NCBI RefSeq assembly: GCF_011074885.1 | Contig: NC_054689.1 | Location: 1,426,001-1,490,000, forward strand | Source: Brettanomyces bruxellensis | Taxonomy: Eukaryota > Ascomycota > Pichiomycetes > Pichiales > Pichiaceae | Direction: 5' to 3' | Length of the DNA stretch: 64,000 nucleotides | In this document: piece after piece, positions 30,294 through 39,090 of the stretch | Position numbering within the stretch: the stretch's first letter is position 1 | Layout: each line of letters opens with the position of its first letter | Made by a program: the position numbers and the translations under genes | Notes under the pieces: generated by a model | Databases searched by the model: none | What the model was told of the DNA's origin: nothing | The model's input: only the letters and a program-made list of their open reading frames with translations

Positions 30294-32093
30294 TCAGCTG
30301 GCATTTTTCTTTGATGAGGAACCAGTGTCGATGGTGTAAATGTTACGTTCTATTTCTGTGTCAGTACGAATGTGATTGTCCCCATCAGAATTTGCATCCT
30401 GATCATCTCCACTTCCATACAACGTTGTTTGGCGTGCAGTTTTGTGTACTGCATCCCATTTCTTGGCATCCTTCACCGGAACCTTAATTATCTTATGGCC
30501 CAGTTCTCCATTGATTAACTTGAACGGAATAATACGGTGCTTGTATTTGAATACTCTTGGAAGAATATAAGCCCAAACAATATAATATCCAATACAAAGA
30601 GCGAATATTCCAATGGTAGTAAGTGGATACACTGCATAGAAAAACGACACATCGCTTCCAATAAGGGTACCTTCCGGGGGAACGAATGCCATAACTATGA
30701 CAAATATTGCAAAGAGTACGACGATCACTAAGAGAGCTGTGGGGCAGTGAAATTCAAGGTAGCCCAAGCCTTTTCTTTTTCTCTGTCGTCTTAGTTTGAA
30801 CAAACCAACCGCCAACAGAACATCAAAGATATAGTTGGAATATGATCCCATATCCACAACAAGATTGTAAGCGTCTCCAGGTGGAGGGGCCAATAAAACG
30901 ATTAAGTTAACAAGAAAAGTGACGAATATTGGAAACAAAGGAGTTTTGAATGGCTTGATGCTGGTCCATAGCCTTGGATATGGAAGCACTCCTTGACGGC
31001 CACATTCCCGAAGAGCCCTAGAGTGAGATATATACACAGTTAAAAGATGTCCAAATGCTGATATTGCAACAAATGATGAGACAGCCTTAACGGCAGCCTC
31101 GGTACCGAATATCTTCTCGAAGTAAGTTGCGGCCAATAAATTTCCACTGCTTTTTATTTGTTCAATGTTAGCCACTCCTGCATAATATGCGGTGACACAT
31201 AAGATGTATAAGATGAATATAAAGAACAACGTTAAAGGAACTAGCCAACTGTACGTCTTGATTGTGTTTTTTGGATGGCTTTCTGCCACAACTCCAAATG
31301 CATATGGTGTTCCGCCAAAAGAGAAGATCACCTTGAGAATGGCATTACTAATGGAATTTCCATCCGTTGTTGTTCCCTTCCATGCATCTTTAAAAACTGC
31401 TTGAGCTTCAGCTTTCGGTGTTTTTGTGGATCCGGCCAACGTCGCAAAGCCAGAAAATGCTATGAATAGCACAAAGCCTACTTTAATGAATCCAATAACG
31501 TTATTTATTCTAATTGCAACCCTGGTGTTGGCAGCGGTAATTACTGCAGCAAGGAATAGTGACAAAACACCAAGTCCACGTAATTCCCAGGCTGTGGCAT
31601 CATGTCCACTTGCTGAAAAAATATAGGTTGAAAATGCCATAGCGGATGATGTTGCGAACGAAAGACAAATACTCATTGCCGCATAGAGAACTGGTATCAA
31701 ATATTTTGGTTTAGGATAAGCCTGTTCTAGATAAACAACCTCCGCACCAGATCTATGACGAAAATATGAAGCATATTCAACGTACATAAACACCTGAAAA
31801 AGAATCACAAGAAATCCCACCACCCATAAAACATAGGTAGCTCCGATGGACCCCATAGATTTTAAAACCGTTCCCGGTGTAGCAAAGATTCCTGTGCCTA
31901 GAACACCTTGAATTATAAGGTAGAATGTTGAGAGTGCAGTGACATTATGTCCTAGAGGCGATTTCTTTTCAATTGGGGCACCCTCCGAATTTTGGTAGCT
32001 TTCAATATCAAAGGATTCAGATTCGGTAGAAGATCCTCTTCTTTCTGTTGCATCCCCCTCTTGGTGATTTCTTGAAGTTTCAAAATCTGGCAT
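30294..32093 (-). CDS. MUP1-family methionine permease
   Basis: This 599-residue, roughly 12-helix amino acid transporter belongs to the LAT-type branch that holds the S. cerevisiae methionine permeases MUP1 and MUP3. The first helix carries the family motif IIQGVLGTGIFATPGTVL. Other similarities to MUP1 are LLAPPPGDAYNLV in a late loop and YYIVWAYILPRVFKYK before the C-terminal tail. Both termini are hydrophilic and cytosolic, with Ser/Thr/Asp-rich stretches and several lysines, as in permeases regulated by ubiquitin-driven endocytosis. It sits between HAS1 (convergent) and FOL2 (same strand). Four TGTGGC elements occur in its upstream region, supporting a sulfur-amino-acid role. Substrate assignment is from family, not proven. 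Confidence 0.85.
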   Translation of the reverse strand: MPDFETSRNHQEGDATERRGSSTESESFDIESYQNSEGAPIEKKSPLGHNVTALSTFYLIIQGVLGTGIFATPGTVLKSMGSIGATYVLWVVGFLVILFQVFMYVEYASYFRHRSGAEVVYLEQAYPKPKYLIPVLYAAMSICLSFATSSAMAFSTYIFSASGHDATAWELRGLGVLSLFLAAVITAANTRVAIRINNVIGFIKVGFVLFIAFSGFATLAGSTKTPKAEAQAVFKDAWKGTTTDGNSISNAILKVIFSFGGTPYAFGVVAESHPKNTIKTYSWLVPLTLFFIFILYILCVTAYYAGVANIEQIKSSGNLLAATYFEKIFGTEAAVKAVSSFVAISAFGHLLTVYISHSRALRECGRQGVLPYPRLWTSIKPFKTPLFPIFVTFLVNLIVLLAPPPGDAYNLVVDMGSYSNYIFDVLLAVGLFKLRRQRKRKGLGYLEFHCPTALLVIVVLFAIFVIVMAFVPPEGTLIGSDVSFFYAVYPLTTIGIFALCIGYYIVWAYILPRVFKYKHRIIPFKLINGELGHKIIKVPVKDAKKWDAVHKTARQTTLYGSGDDQDANSDGDNHIRTDTEIERNIYTIDTGSSSKKNAS

Positions 32094-32255
32094 TGTTTGT
32101 GTCTGATTTCTTTTTTTGCTTTAACATTTAGTAGTTATCGTTTTATTTAGAGGATTTTAAATATCCGAATATCTATGGTTATTTATACATCAACTTAACC
32201 CGTAACTGTGTAGTACATCTTGTTATTAGGTGATAATTTTTCTGTTTCTAGTAAA

Positions 32256-32690
32256 TGTGGCTTAATTTGGAAAATGACTACTAATAAACTATGGCAGCAG
32301 TTAGGATGTTAAGTGAAAGATTTTTCTTTCACTAATTGAAATACAAACTCCTGTAATTTTTCCGTATGTACTTTGTATGTACTTTCATGAATACATCTAT
32401 AAAAATTTATAACAATACGTTCATGAGCATTAAATTGTGACACCTTTCTAAGTGGCTCGAACAATAATTTTTTATCTTTAACAGCACATATATCTGTGTA
32501 ACTCCGACCACAAATACTTTCCGTTCAGCCACATTTGCAATGAAAAGTGCAATTTTCTGGTAGTGCATGTTGTACTAATCCTAAATGCAACGGATTTTTG
32601 TAGGGTGTGGCATTGATTTTTTTCCCCTTTCTGGAATACTTATTGTCCTAAAAGGCATTGTCCTAAGTTTACATTTTTCTGCAATGTGGC
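32256..32690. promoter_or_regulatory. Cluster of four TGTGGC (Met31/32-type) sites
   Basis: TGTGGC occurs at 32256-32261 (+), 32528-32533 (-), 32606-32611 (+) and 32685-32690 (+), that is 163-597 bp upstream of the methionine permease ATG. The first two share the longer form AAATGTGGCT. TGTGGC is the core recognised by the S. cerevisiae sulfur regulators Met31/Met32. No CACGTG Cbf1 site was seen in the same region. Confidence 0.5.
32364..32385 (+). repeat. Tandem 11-bp duplication
   Basis: Two perfect adjacent copies of GTATGTACTTT upstream of the permease gene. Function unknown. Confidence 0.9.
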
Positions 32691-32963
32691 CTACTTCTCC
32701 TTAAGATTGTGTTTGAACTGATACCTAATGCGCGGTTGCGTTTGTTATTAGTAAAATTTAAAAGTGTTCGTTGGAATCGATGTTGAAATCGGAGTGGCAT
32801 TATAGAAACATGTATAATAAAAAGCCAACGGATTAATGTGATGAAAAAAAAGGGCGTCAAGAAGAGAAAGCTAAAATAAAAATAAAAAGCAAAAAAAGAT
32901 AGAGATGGAACATTCCTAATCTCCATTAAATACCTCTTCTCAACAAAAAATGGCTGTGCGTGG

Positions 32964-34001
32964 TTAAACAGTGGTCTTTCTATTTAGTAGGGAGAGAAAT
33001 TCATCTCTAGTTTTCTGTTGTGAGCGGAAGCATCCTAACATACTACTGGTACATGTTAAAGCACCTGTCTTCTGAATTCCTCTGCTAACCATGCACATAT
33101 GTGTTGCTTCTATGACAACCGCCACCCCTCTAGGATGAAGTATTTGACTCAAAGCTAAGGCAATCTGCTTTGTTAACCTTTCTTGCACTTGAAAACGTCT
33201 GGCATACATTTCCGCCAATCTAGCAAGCTTACTTAGCCCAAGCACACGCTTGTTTGGAATGTAACCAATATGAACCTTTCCATAGAAAGGAACAAGGTGA
33301 TGCTCACACAGAGAGTATATCTGAATATCTTTGACAATAACCATCTCATCGTGATCCTCCTCGAATACAGCTTGGTTAATAACATCTTTGATATTATCCT
33401 CATAACCTTTTGTAAAAAAGAGCATTGCCTTTGCGTATCTCTCAGGTGTCCTTATCATACCTTCTCTATTAACATCCTCACCCAACTCGGTAATAATGGT
33501 TTTTATGGCACCTTCGATTTTTTTCAATCTTTGTTCGGCTTCCTCTGGTGTACTATCAATACGCTTCCTAGCACCAATTGAAGGCCATGAAAGGCCATCA
33601 GCATCTATTGTTGGGTTTAAGGTGTAAGGTGAAGCCGGTCTCGTGTTCAAAGGTGTACTTATAGGGCGATTTTTTTGATCTCTAAGTGGCTTTGGTTGAT
33701 AGAGCAAATCATGAACGGATGAATGCTGCTCATAAGCAATGTTGTCTGTGTTTTCATCGTTGTAAAAGTTGGAGCAAGATGAATATCTCGATTCAGAACC
33801 GTTTCCATTTCCATATGGACTTGGTCTTATAGATCTAGAAAGTGGTGAAGTTGAATGTCTCTGTTGAGTTCCTGAGGTCACATTTGTTGCAGATGCAAAA
33901 GAGGATGTGTTATCTTCATGAGAGCTATCATTTGAAATATTGAGCTCGTTTAGATGCTTATCAAGCTCCTTATCGATATGATCTCTATGTGATTTTTCCA
34001 T
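32964..34001 (-). CDS. FOL2: GTP cyclohydrolase I
   Basis: This 345-residue enzyme converts GTP to 7,8-dihydroneopterin triphosphate, the first step of folate and pterin synthesis. The catalytic domain spans about 150-345. It includes [14 protein letters not shown], the zinc/active-site block [20 protein letters not shown] with its Cys and two His, [24 protein letters not shown], and the second zinc Cys in [17 protein letters not shown]. The first 140 residues are Ser/Thr/Asn-rich, probably disordered, and make this longer than S. cerevisiae FOL2 (243 aa). The start is the ATG at 34001 ([10 protein letters not shown]); the upstream frame is hydrophobic and begins only with a TTG codon. Confidence 0.96.
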   Translation of the reverse strand: MEKSHRDHIDKELDKHLNELNISNDSSHEDNTSSFASATNVTSGTQQRHSTSPLSRSIRPSPYGNGNGSESRYSSCSNFYNDENTDNIAYEQHSSVHDLLYQPKPLRDQKNRPISTPLNTRPASPYTLNPTIDADGLSWPSIGARKRIDSTPEEAEQRLKKIEGAIKTIITELGEDVNREGMIRTPERYAKAMLFFTKGYEDNIKDVINQAVFEEDHDEMVIVKDIQIYSLCEHHLVPFYGKVHIGYIPNKRVLGLSKLARLAEMYARRFQVQERLTKQIALALSQILHPRGVAVVIEATHMCMVSRGIQKTGALTCTSSMLGCFRSQQKTRDEFLSLLNRKTTV

Positions 34002-34436
34002 AATGACTATATTGGCTCTATTTAGTATTTTTTTGTTTCCAACAAAATAAATTATAGCAAGAAAATTGATCAATATGCCTAAGCTTTCTATAAACAGGGA
34101 ATTTTCGTTTCTGCTGCGTAATTAACAGGTATAACTGAAGACTTGAACAAACTTTGTGGTACTTGATGGGGAAAGACAGCTTTTTTACTCAGAAATTGAT
34201 TCTCATTTTTTTGGATTTTTCAGCTCTTACTTACTTCTTCACTTCAATAAGAGAAAAATAAAATGCGACAATCCATCTCCAGCTCTGCTTTTTTTTATGA
34301 CTCCCATAATTACATTGTTCCCACTCACATTGACTTCTTCTATAATCGGCTTTTCAACAATAAGTTGAATATTCCTGTTTGGATATCACCACAACGAAAC
34401 GTTGTCGATAAAGTGTTTATTTGATTTAATTATTGC

Positions 34437-34496
34437 CTTTCATACTATTGAGTACACTGAGACATGATGTATTTATCTATTAGTATAGTATGAAAG
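34437..34496. repeat. Inverted repeat, 12-bp arms, 36-bp spacer
   Basis: The left arm CTTTCATACTAT and right arm ATAGTATGAAAG are perfect reverse complements. This could be a paired regulator-binding site in the divergent promoter or a chance hairpin. Confidence 0.85.
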
Positions 34497-34760
34497 CGAA
34501 AAGCAACGGTCATACTAGAATAACCGTTTTTTTTTTTTCTCTCTCTTTATCTTGGCCGGTGTTCCTCGCTTTCCTTCTTTTCTTCCCTTAACTTTTTCCT
34601 CGGGCCGGGAGTCATTTTCCTCATCGCACAAATATTTATCTCCGTAGAGGCTTCATCGGAAGTTAGAAAGGAAGATTCAAACCGAATTATGATTCTTATT
34701 CAAGTGTCAATAAATAATTGCATTTTTATTTAAGCTGAGAAGTATATTCTTTATTTTGGT

Positions 34761-34784
34761 ATGGGTTCAGCAAACAAAATTTGA
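34761..34784 (+). promoter_or_regulatory. Seven-codon uORF before ceramide glucosyltransferase
   Basis: ATG GGT TCA GCA AAC AAA ATT TGA lies 28 bp upstream of the main ATG and in another frame. It matters only if transcription starts upstream of 34761, which the sequence does not show. Confidence 0.4.
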
Positions 34785-34812
34785 ATTGAATATAGGTGAC
34801 ACTTTTGTGGCA

Positions 34813-36321
34813 ATGAAGGTTGAACAAGCAGTTGGTGAGATAACTAATCATTATGCAGTACTCCCTGTTCTAGGCTTAATACTGTATATCATAGTCGTAT
34901 CAATAGGAATATTGGGCTTTTTGGAGATATGCCTCAGATTCAACGGCAAAACCAGAAATAAAATCGATGGAAAAATCAAGGATACGGATTTAATCGGCGT
35001 GACTATCCTCAGACCTTTAAAAGGAGTTGATCCCGAAATGGAGGTGTGTCTCAGATCGTCTTTCGAGCAGGATTATCCCAAAAATCGTCTTGAAATTATC
35101 TTTTGTGTTCAGGACAGTGATGATCCAGCCATACCCATAGTGGATGATCTTATAAGCAAGTTTCCTGATGTTGATGCGAAACTTATGATTGATAAGCCCA
35201 GCGAATATGGATCCACAAGTTCGCTGAAAGATAACTATGGACCGAATCCAAAGATCAACAATTTGGCCAAAGGATACAAAGCAGCTAAATTTGATACTCT
35301 TTGGGTTATTGATTCCAATGTTTGGGCCAGGCCAGACATCCTAAAAAGGTCGATCTACACTTTAATTAATGATATGCATGATGGAGTTCGTGTTGGGGGG
35401 ATGAAACGTGTTCAACTTATTAATCATGTTCCACTTGCGGTATCTCTTGATCATAACTCTTTTGGAGCAGACCTTGATGAGATGTTTTTATCTTCATCAC
35501 ATGCAAAGTTTTATGTTTCCTTGAATACCTTATCTATCGCTCCATGTATAAATGGAAAGTCAAATATTTATAGACGATCTGATATCGATGGTGCGGTCAA
35601 GTTAATGGGACAAAAGGCTATTGCTCCTAGCAATAATGGATTAAGTGGTGATAATTGCAAGGATGCAAAGTATTATGGTCAGTACCCAGGGCAAGGAATT
35701 CGGTATTTTGCTCGGTATATTGGTGAGGATAATATGATAGGCACTGCCCTTTGGACTTATATGGGGGGTAGAGCAGGAATGACTACTGATGTTGTTATAC
35801 AACCATTGGATGGTTCAAATACGTTAATCGATTATGTGAATAGACGTGTGAGGTGGCTACGTGTTCGAAAATATATGGTGCTTGCAGCAACACTCGTTGA
35901 ACCGACAACAGAATGCATTATTGCAGGAATAATTGGCACATTGAGCTTGAGTCTGCTAATTTGGGACCAATACTTTAATTTTTCATTTTTTATTTTTCAT
36001 GTTATGGTCTGGTTCTGCATTGACTATATTCAGTATTATCTTCTTTGTCAATGTGCCATAGTACCTTCGCACTGTGCCAGTGACGTAACACTTCCATATT
36101 TTGTGAGGGGTTCTTACCGTTTCAAAGGAAAACTGCCGCTCTTCAATACACCAATAAAAAGCTTTCGATGGTTTGTTACAATCTGGATCATTAGAGAAAT
36201 ACTTGCATTTCCTATCTGGCTAATTGCTATGATGGGATCAGTGATTGACTGGAGGGGACAACCATTTCAAATAAACTCAGACCTAACAGTGGAAAGGCTT
36301 TATAGGTCAACTGACAAATAA
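34813..36321 (+). CDS. HSX11: Ceramide glucosyltransferase (glucosylceramide synthase)
   Basis: This 502-residue GT21 enzyme transfers glucose from UDP-glucose to ceramide, making glucosylceramide in the Golgi/ER. There is an N-terminal membrane anchor (about 15-40), then the catalytic domain with GVTILRPLKGVDPEME and the first Asp in CVQDSDDPA, the D2-type motif VIDSNVWARPD, and D3 in GEDNMIG. The product-binding Q/R-x-x-R-W motif appears as NRRVRWLRVR. Three hydrophobic segments follow towards the C-terminus. S. cerevisiae lacks this enzyme; many other yeasts including Pichiaceae have it. The ATG at 34813 is the first in frame. Confidence 0.94.
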   Translation: MKVEQAVGEITNHYAVLPVLGLILYIIVVSIGILGFLEICLRFNGKTRNKIDGKIKDTDLIGVTILRPLKGVDPEMEVCLRSSFEQDYPKNRLEIIFCVQDSDDPAIPIVDDLISKFPDVDAKLMIDKPSEYGSTSSLKDNYGPNPKINNLAKGYKAAKFDTLWVIDSNVWARPDILKRSIYTLINDMHDGVRVGGMKRVQLINHVPLAVSLDHNSFGADLDEMFLSSSHAKFYVSLNTLSIAPCINGKSNIYRRSDIDGAVKLMGQKAIAPSNNGLSGDNCKDAKYYGQYPGQGIRYFARYIGEDNMIGTALWTYMGGRAGMTTDVVIQPLDGSNTLIDYVNRRVRWLRVRKYMVLAATLVEPTTECIIAGIIGTLSLSLLIWDQYFNFSFFIFHVMVWFCIDYIQYYLLCQCAIVPSHCASDVTLPYFVRGSYRFKGKLPLFNTPIKSFRWFVTIWIIREILAFPIWLIAMMGSVIDWRGQPFQINSDLTVERLYRSTDK

Positions 36322-36704
36322 TTTCTATAGACTTTGCATTTTAAAATTTCTGCGTTTAGTCTTTAACAAAGTTAGTTAAACAGAACGGGGTCATACATAT
36401 TCTTTTAGCGTTTGTTTACATACTTCTGTTTAAAGAATAATTTCCTCATTCGTGATAAATTAAATATGTAAATTTTATTTTTGTGTATTGTTTGAAAATT
36501 AAAGCTTTTTTTTGAGAATCTGTCTACTGGCATTGTGATCTGTTTTTTTCCTTGCCTAGAAGAAACATATAAAGATTTAAGCAACTCATATAAACGCTTT
36601 TTTTTCTCTTTTTTTTTGTTCTTTATCTGATGTAGACGTATTATATCCCAGTGTTACCCTTTGTAAGAAGAAAATCTTACATTGAGTTACTTGTTATCAT
36701 CAAC
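36322..36704. other. Intergenic region, 383 bp
   Basis: Between two plus-strand genes. T-rich tracts at about 36599-36620 lie upstream of the UAP1 start. Nothing else recognised. Confidence 0.6.
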
Positions 36705-38165
36705 ATGACGGAATCGTTTTTGAAATACAAATATGAAAAAGCTGGACAAGGCCACTTGTTTAAATATTGGGACACCCTCTCCGAAGATGAACGTCAAAGT
36801 TTTGCATCCCAGCTTTCTACCATCCAGGACCCGGCTGCCTTTTTGAGTGATGTTCAAGAGGCAATAAAGTACAGCTCTTCGTTGGCGGAATCAAAGATTT
36901 ATAAACCATTACCCACCTCAATATGTTGTTCATCTACCATAGATGAATCGAAGAAAACATTGTCTATATGGTATCATGAGGGTTTGAAGCTCATCTCTCA
37001 GAGTAAAGTGGGTATCATTTTGATGGCTGGTGGACAAGGAACTAGATTGGGATCTTCAGCGCCCAAAGGAATGTATAATGTTGGTCTTCCCTCTGGTAAA
37101 TCCTTATTCCAGCTACAATGTGAACGAATTCTAAAACTACGGCAGTTAGCATCGGAAGAGTTCAGTGTCCCTTCTCATAATGTTCATCTTCCACTATATA
37201 TTATGACTTCCAAACCCACCCGGGCTGCAACCGAAATGTTCTTCACAAAACATCACAATTTTGGTTTGGAACCGAATGATGTCATTTTTTTCAATCAAGG
37301 AATATTGCCCGCAGTTAGCATGGATGGTAAGCAATTTCTTTTGGGATCTAAGAATAGTATCGTTGAAAGTCCTGACGGAAATGGTGGATTATACAAAGCT
37401 CTTCATGACAATAAGATTTTGGATGATTTTCATAAACGGTCAATCGAGCATATTCATGCATACTGTGTTGATAACATTCTTGTCAAAGTTGCAGATCCGG
37501 TTTTCATTGGGTATTCTGCTATAAACAAGTATGATATTGCTACTAAGGTTGTTAGAAAACAGGATCCATCAGAAAAGGTGGGTTTAATCGTCCTTGATGC
37601 CAATACAAATGCACCATGCGTGATAGAGTATTCAGAAATTAGCAAAGAATTGAGTGAAATGAAAGACCCACATGATCCTAATCTTTTGATGTTTAGAGCC
37701 GCTAACATTGTTAATCACTACTACAATGTCAAGTTTCTGTCCGAAATGATCCCTAAATGGATATCTTCGAGGAAGTACCTTCCGTATCACATAGCTAAAA
37801 AGAAGATCAAGTATTTTGATTATGTGACAGGTGTAACAAAGAACCCTGAAACACCAAATGGTGTAAAAATGGAGCAATTCATTTTTGACGTCTTTCCGTC
37901 TGTTAAGCTAAGCAGGTTCGGGTGCTTAGAAGTTCAAAGATCTGATGAGTTTTCTCCCCTAAAAAATGCTCCAGGATCGGGATCCAGTTGTCCTGAAACT
38001 TGTAGGTTGGAATTTTTGAAGAGGAGCACAAATTGGCTTCTCAAATGGGGAGCCCAAGTTGATCATAAGGACACATTAGTTGAGGTGGATCCTTCGACTA
38101 GTTATGATGGTGAGGGCCTACAGTTTGTGAAAGGAAAGTTATACCATGATGGAGATATTTTATGA
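36705..38165 (+). CDS. UAP1: UDP-N-acetylglucosamine pyrophosphorylase
   Basis: This 486-residue enzyme (QRI1 in S. cerevisiae, 477 aa) forms UDP-GlcNAc from GlcNAc-1-phosphate and UTP, supplying chitin, N-glycan and GPI synthesis. The nucleotidyltransferase loop GIILMAGGQGTRLGSSAPKG is at about 104-123, followed by LQCERI. Further family blocks include YIMTSKPTRAAT, FFNQGILPAV, VDNILVKVADPVFIG and the C-terminal NAPGSGSSCPETCR. The ATG at 36705 (MTESFLKYKYEKAGQGH) gives the usual N-terminus; the frame upstream has no ATG. Confidence 0.96.
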   Translation: MTESFLKYKYEKAGQGHLFKYWDTLSEDERQSFASQLSTIQDPAAFLSDVQEAIKYSSSLAESKIYKPLPTSICCSSTIDESKKTLSIWYHEGLKLISQSKVGIILMAGGQGTRLGSSAPKGMYNVGLPSGKSLFQLQCERILKLRQLASEEFSVPSHNVHLPLYIMTSKPTRAATEMFFTKHHNFGLEPNDVIFFNQGILPAVSMDGKQFLLGSKNSIVESPDGNGGLYKALHDNKILDDFHKRSIEHIHAYCVDNILVKVADPVFIGYSAINKYDIATKVVRKQDPSEKVGLIVLDANTNAPCVIEYSEISKELSEMKDPHDPNLLMFRAANIVNHYYNVKFLSEMIPKWISSRKYLPYHIAKKKIKYFDYVTGVTKNPETPNGVKMEQFIFDVFPSVKLSRFGCLEVQRSDEFSPLKNAPGSGSSCPETCRLEFLKRSTNWLLKWGAQVDHKDTLVEVDPSTSYDGEGLQFVKGKLYHDGDIL

Positions 38166-39090
38166 ATTAATTGCGATGCGTGCTTGGAGCACAGTCATAT
38201 TATAAAAATGCATAAGTAATTTCATAGTAAAATAATAGCATACATGACCTTATTACATCGTATATATAAATGTTATACATCGGCAAATTATTGTTGGATT
38301 AAAAATAAAAATGATTGTCACTTGCACAGCCTTTTAGATCGATGATGAGTTGTGTGTGTATTTTATTCATACGGGAAAAAAAAAATTGAATCGCGATTCG
38401 CGAATCTGCCTCTAATAATACATTTTGGAGGTTCTCCCCCAATTTCACCCCGCTGGGCGACAATCGTAAAGAAACTTTGCTGCTTTCTAGATTGTGCTTC
38501 AAAATATACCGACATTGTTTAATTTTGGGTTAACATTGTCTTTTGGATTACCTTTCAAATGGAACATTTCGCAACAAAGGCACGGCATGGGGCAATCTAA
38601 TTGCTTTTTTTCCTCCCCCATTTTTATAGGGAAAAGCCACGCACAAACTTGCAGATTAGAGATAATTGAAGGGAGAGGAAACGAAGCAGCAATTTCGGAC
38701 CATTGCAGCCAGAAATTTGTTCTTTTTCCGATCATTCTCTAGTTGTGCCACCAAGCATCTCTACCAGTGGTAATTGAGTTAAAAAAAAAAAAAACAGCCG
38801 TAGGGGCAAGAATTTAATTTTTACCGCTGAGAACCGCCGGCCCTCTTTTATATATATTGGGATGATGCCGATACACCGATGCATTACCAAAATTTACCGT
38901 AGTCACAGCCAGATTAGTTATTTAGGATATTATTACGGTTCCAGCTGAATATATTTATTATCTGGGGTTAGAATACTTCATCTATACTGATTTCTCTGCA
39001 AAAATAACGTGCAATTGAAGGTACAAATTGAATTGCTCCTAGGAAAAGAAGCGAAAACTCAGTAATAATCATCTAAGACCAACAAAAAAA
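38166..39090. other. Intergenic region, 925 bp, GPH1 promoter
   Basis: A long upstream region for a stress-type gene. It has overlapping perfect palindromes at 38388-38405, an AGGGG stress-element core near 38803-38807 within an A-run flanked stretch, CG-rich patches at 38390-38460, and TATATATATT at about 38851-38860. No gene is seen despite short overlapping frames on both strands around 38494-38742. Confidence 0.55.
38388..38405. repeat. Overlapping perfect palindromes in GPH1 upstream region
   Basis: GAATCGCGATTC (38388-38399) is a 12-bp perfect palindrome and overlaps ATTCGCGAAT (38396-38405), a 10-bp perfect palindrome. Together they form one TCGCGA-rich site about 690 bp upstream of GPH1. 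Confidence 0.85.

Larger units (their letters stand above)
32094..32963. other. Intergenic region, 870 bp, permease promoter
   Basis: This lies between FOL2 (minus, ends 32964) and the permease (minus, starts 32093), so most of it is permease promoter. It carries four TGTGGC cores (annotated separately) and a perfect tandem duplication of the 11-mer GTATGTACTTT at 32364-32385. An 85-codon minus-strand frame at its distal end is low-complexity and not regarded as a gene. Confidence 0.6.
34002..34812. other. Divergent intergenic region, 811 bp
   Basis: This separates FOL2 (minus) and the ceramide glucosyltransferase (plus). It contains a perfect 12-bp inverted repeat (34437-34448 and 34485-34496), a T run at about 34527-34539, and a seven-codon uORF (34761-34784) just before the glucosyltransferase ATG. 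Confidence 0.6.

Noticed and set aside
32669..32926. 85-codon minus-strand ORF rich in Phe
   Set aside because: Low complexity from A-rich DNA at the distal end of the permease promoter; no homology pattern.
38494..38742. Overlapping ORFs of about 80 codons on both strands upstream of GPH1
   Set aside because: Mirror-image open frames in promoter DNA with no family features.
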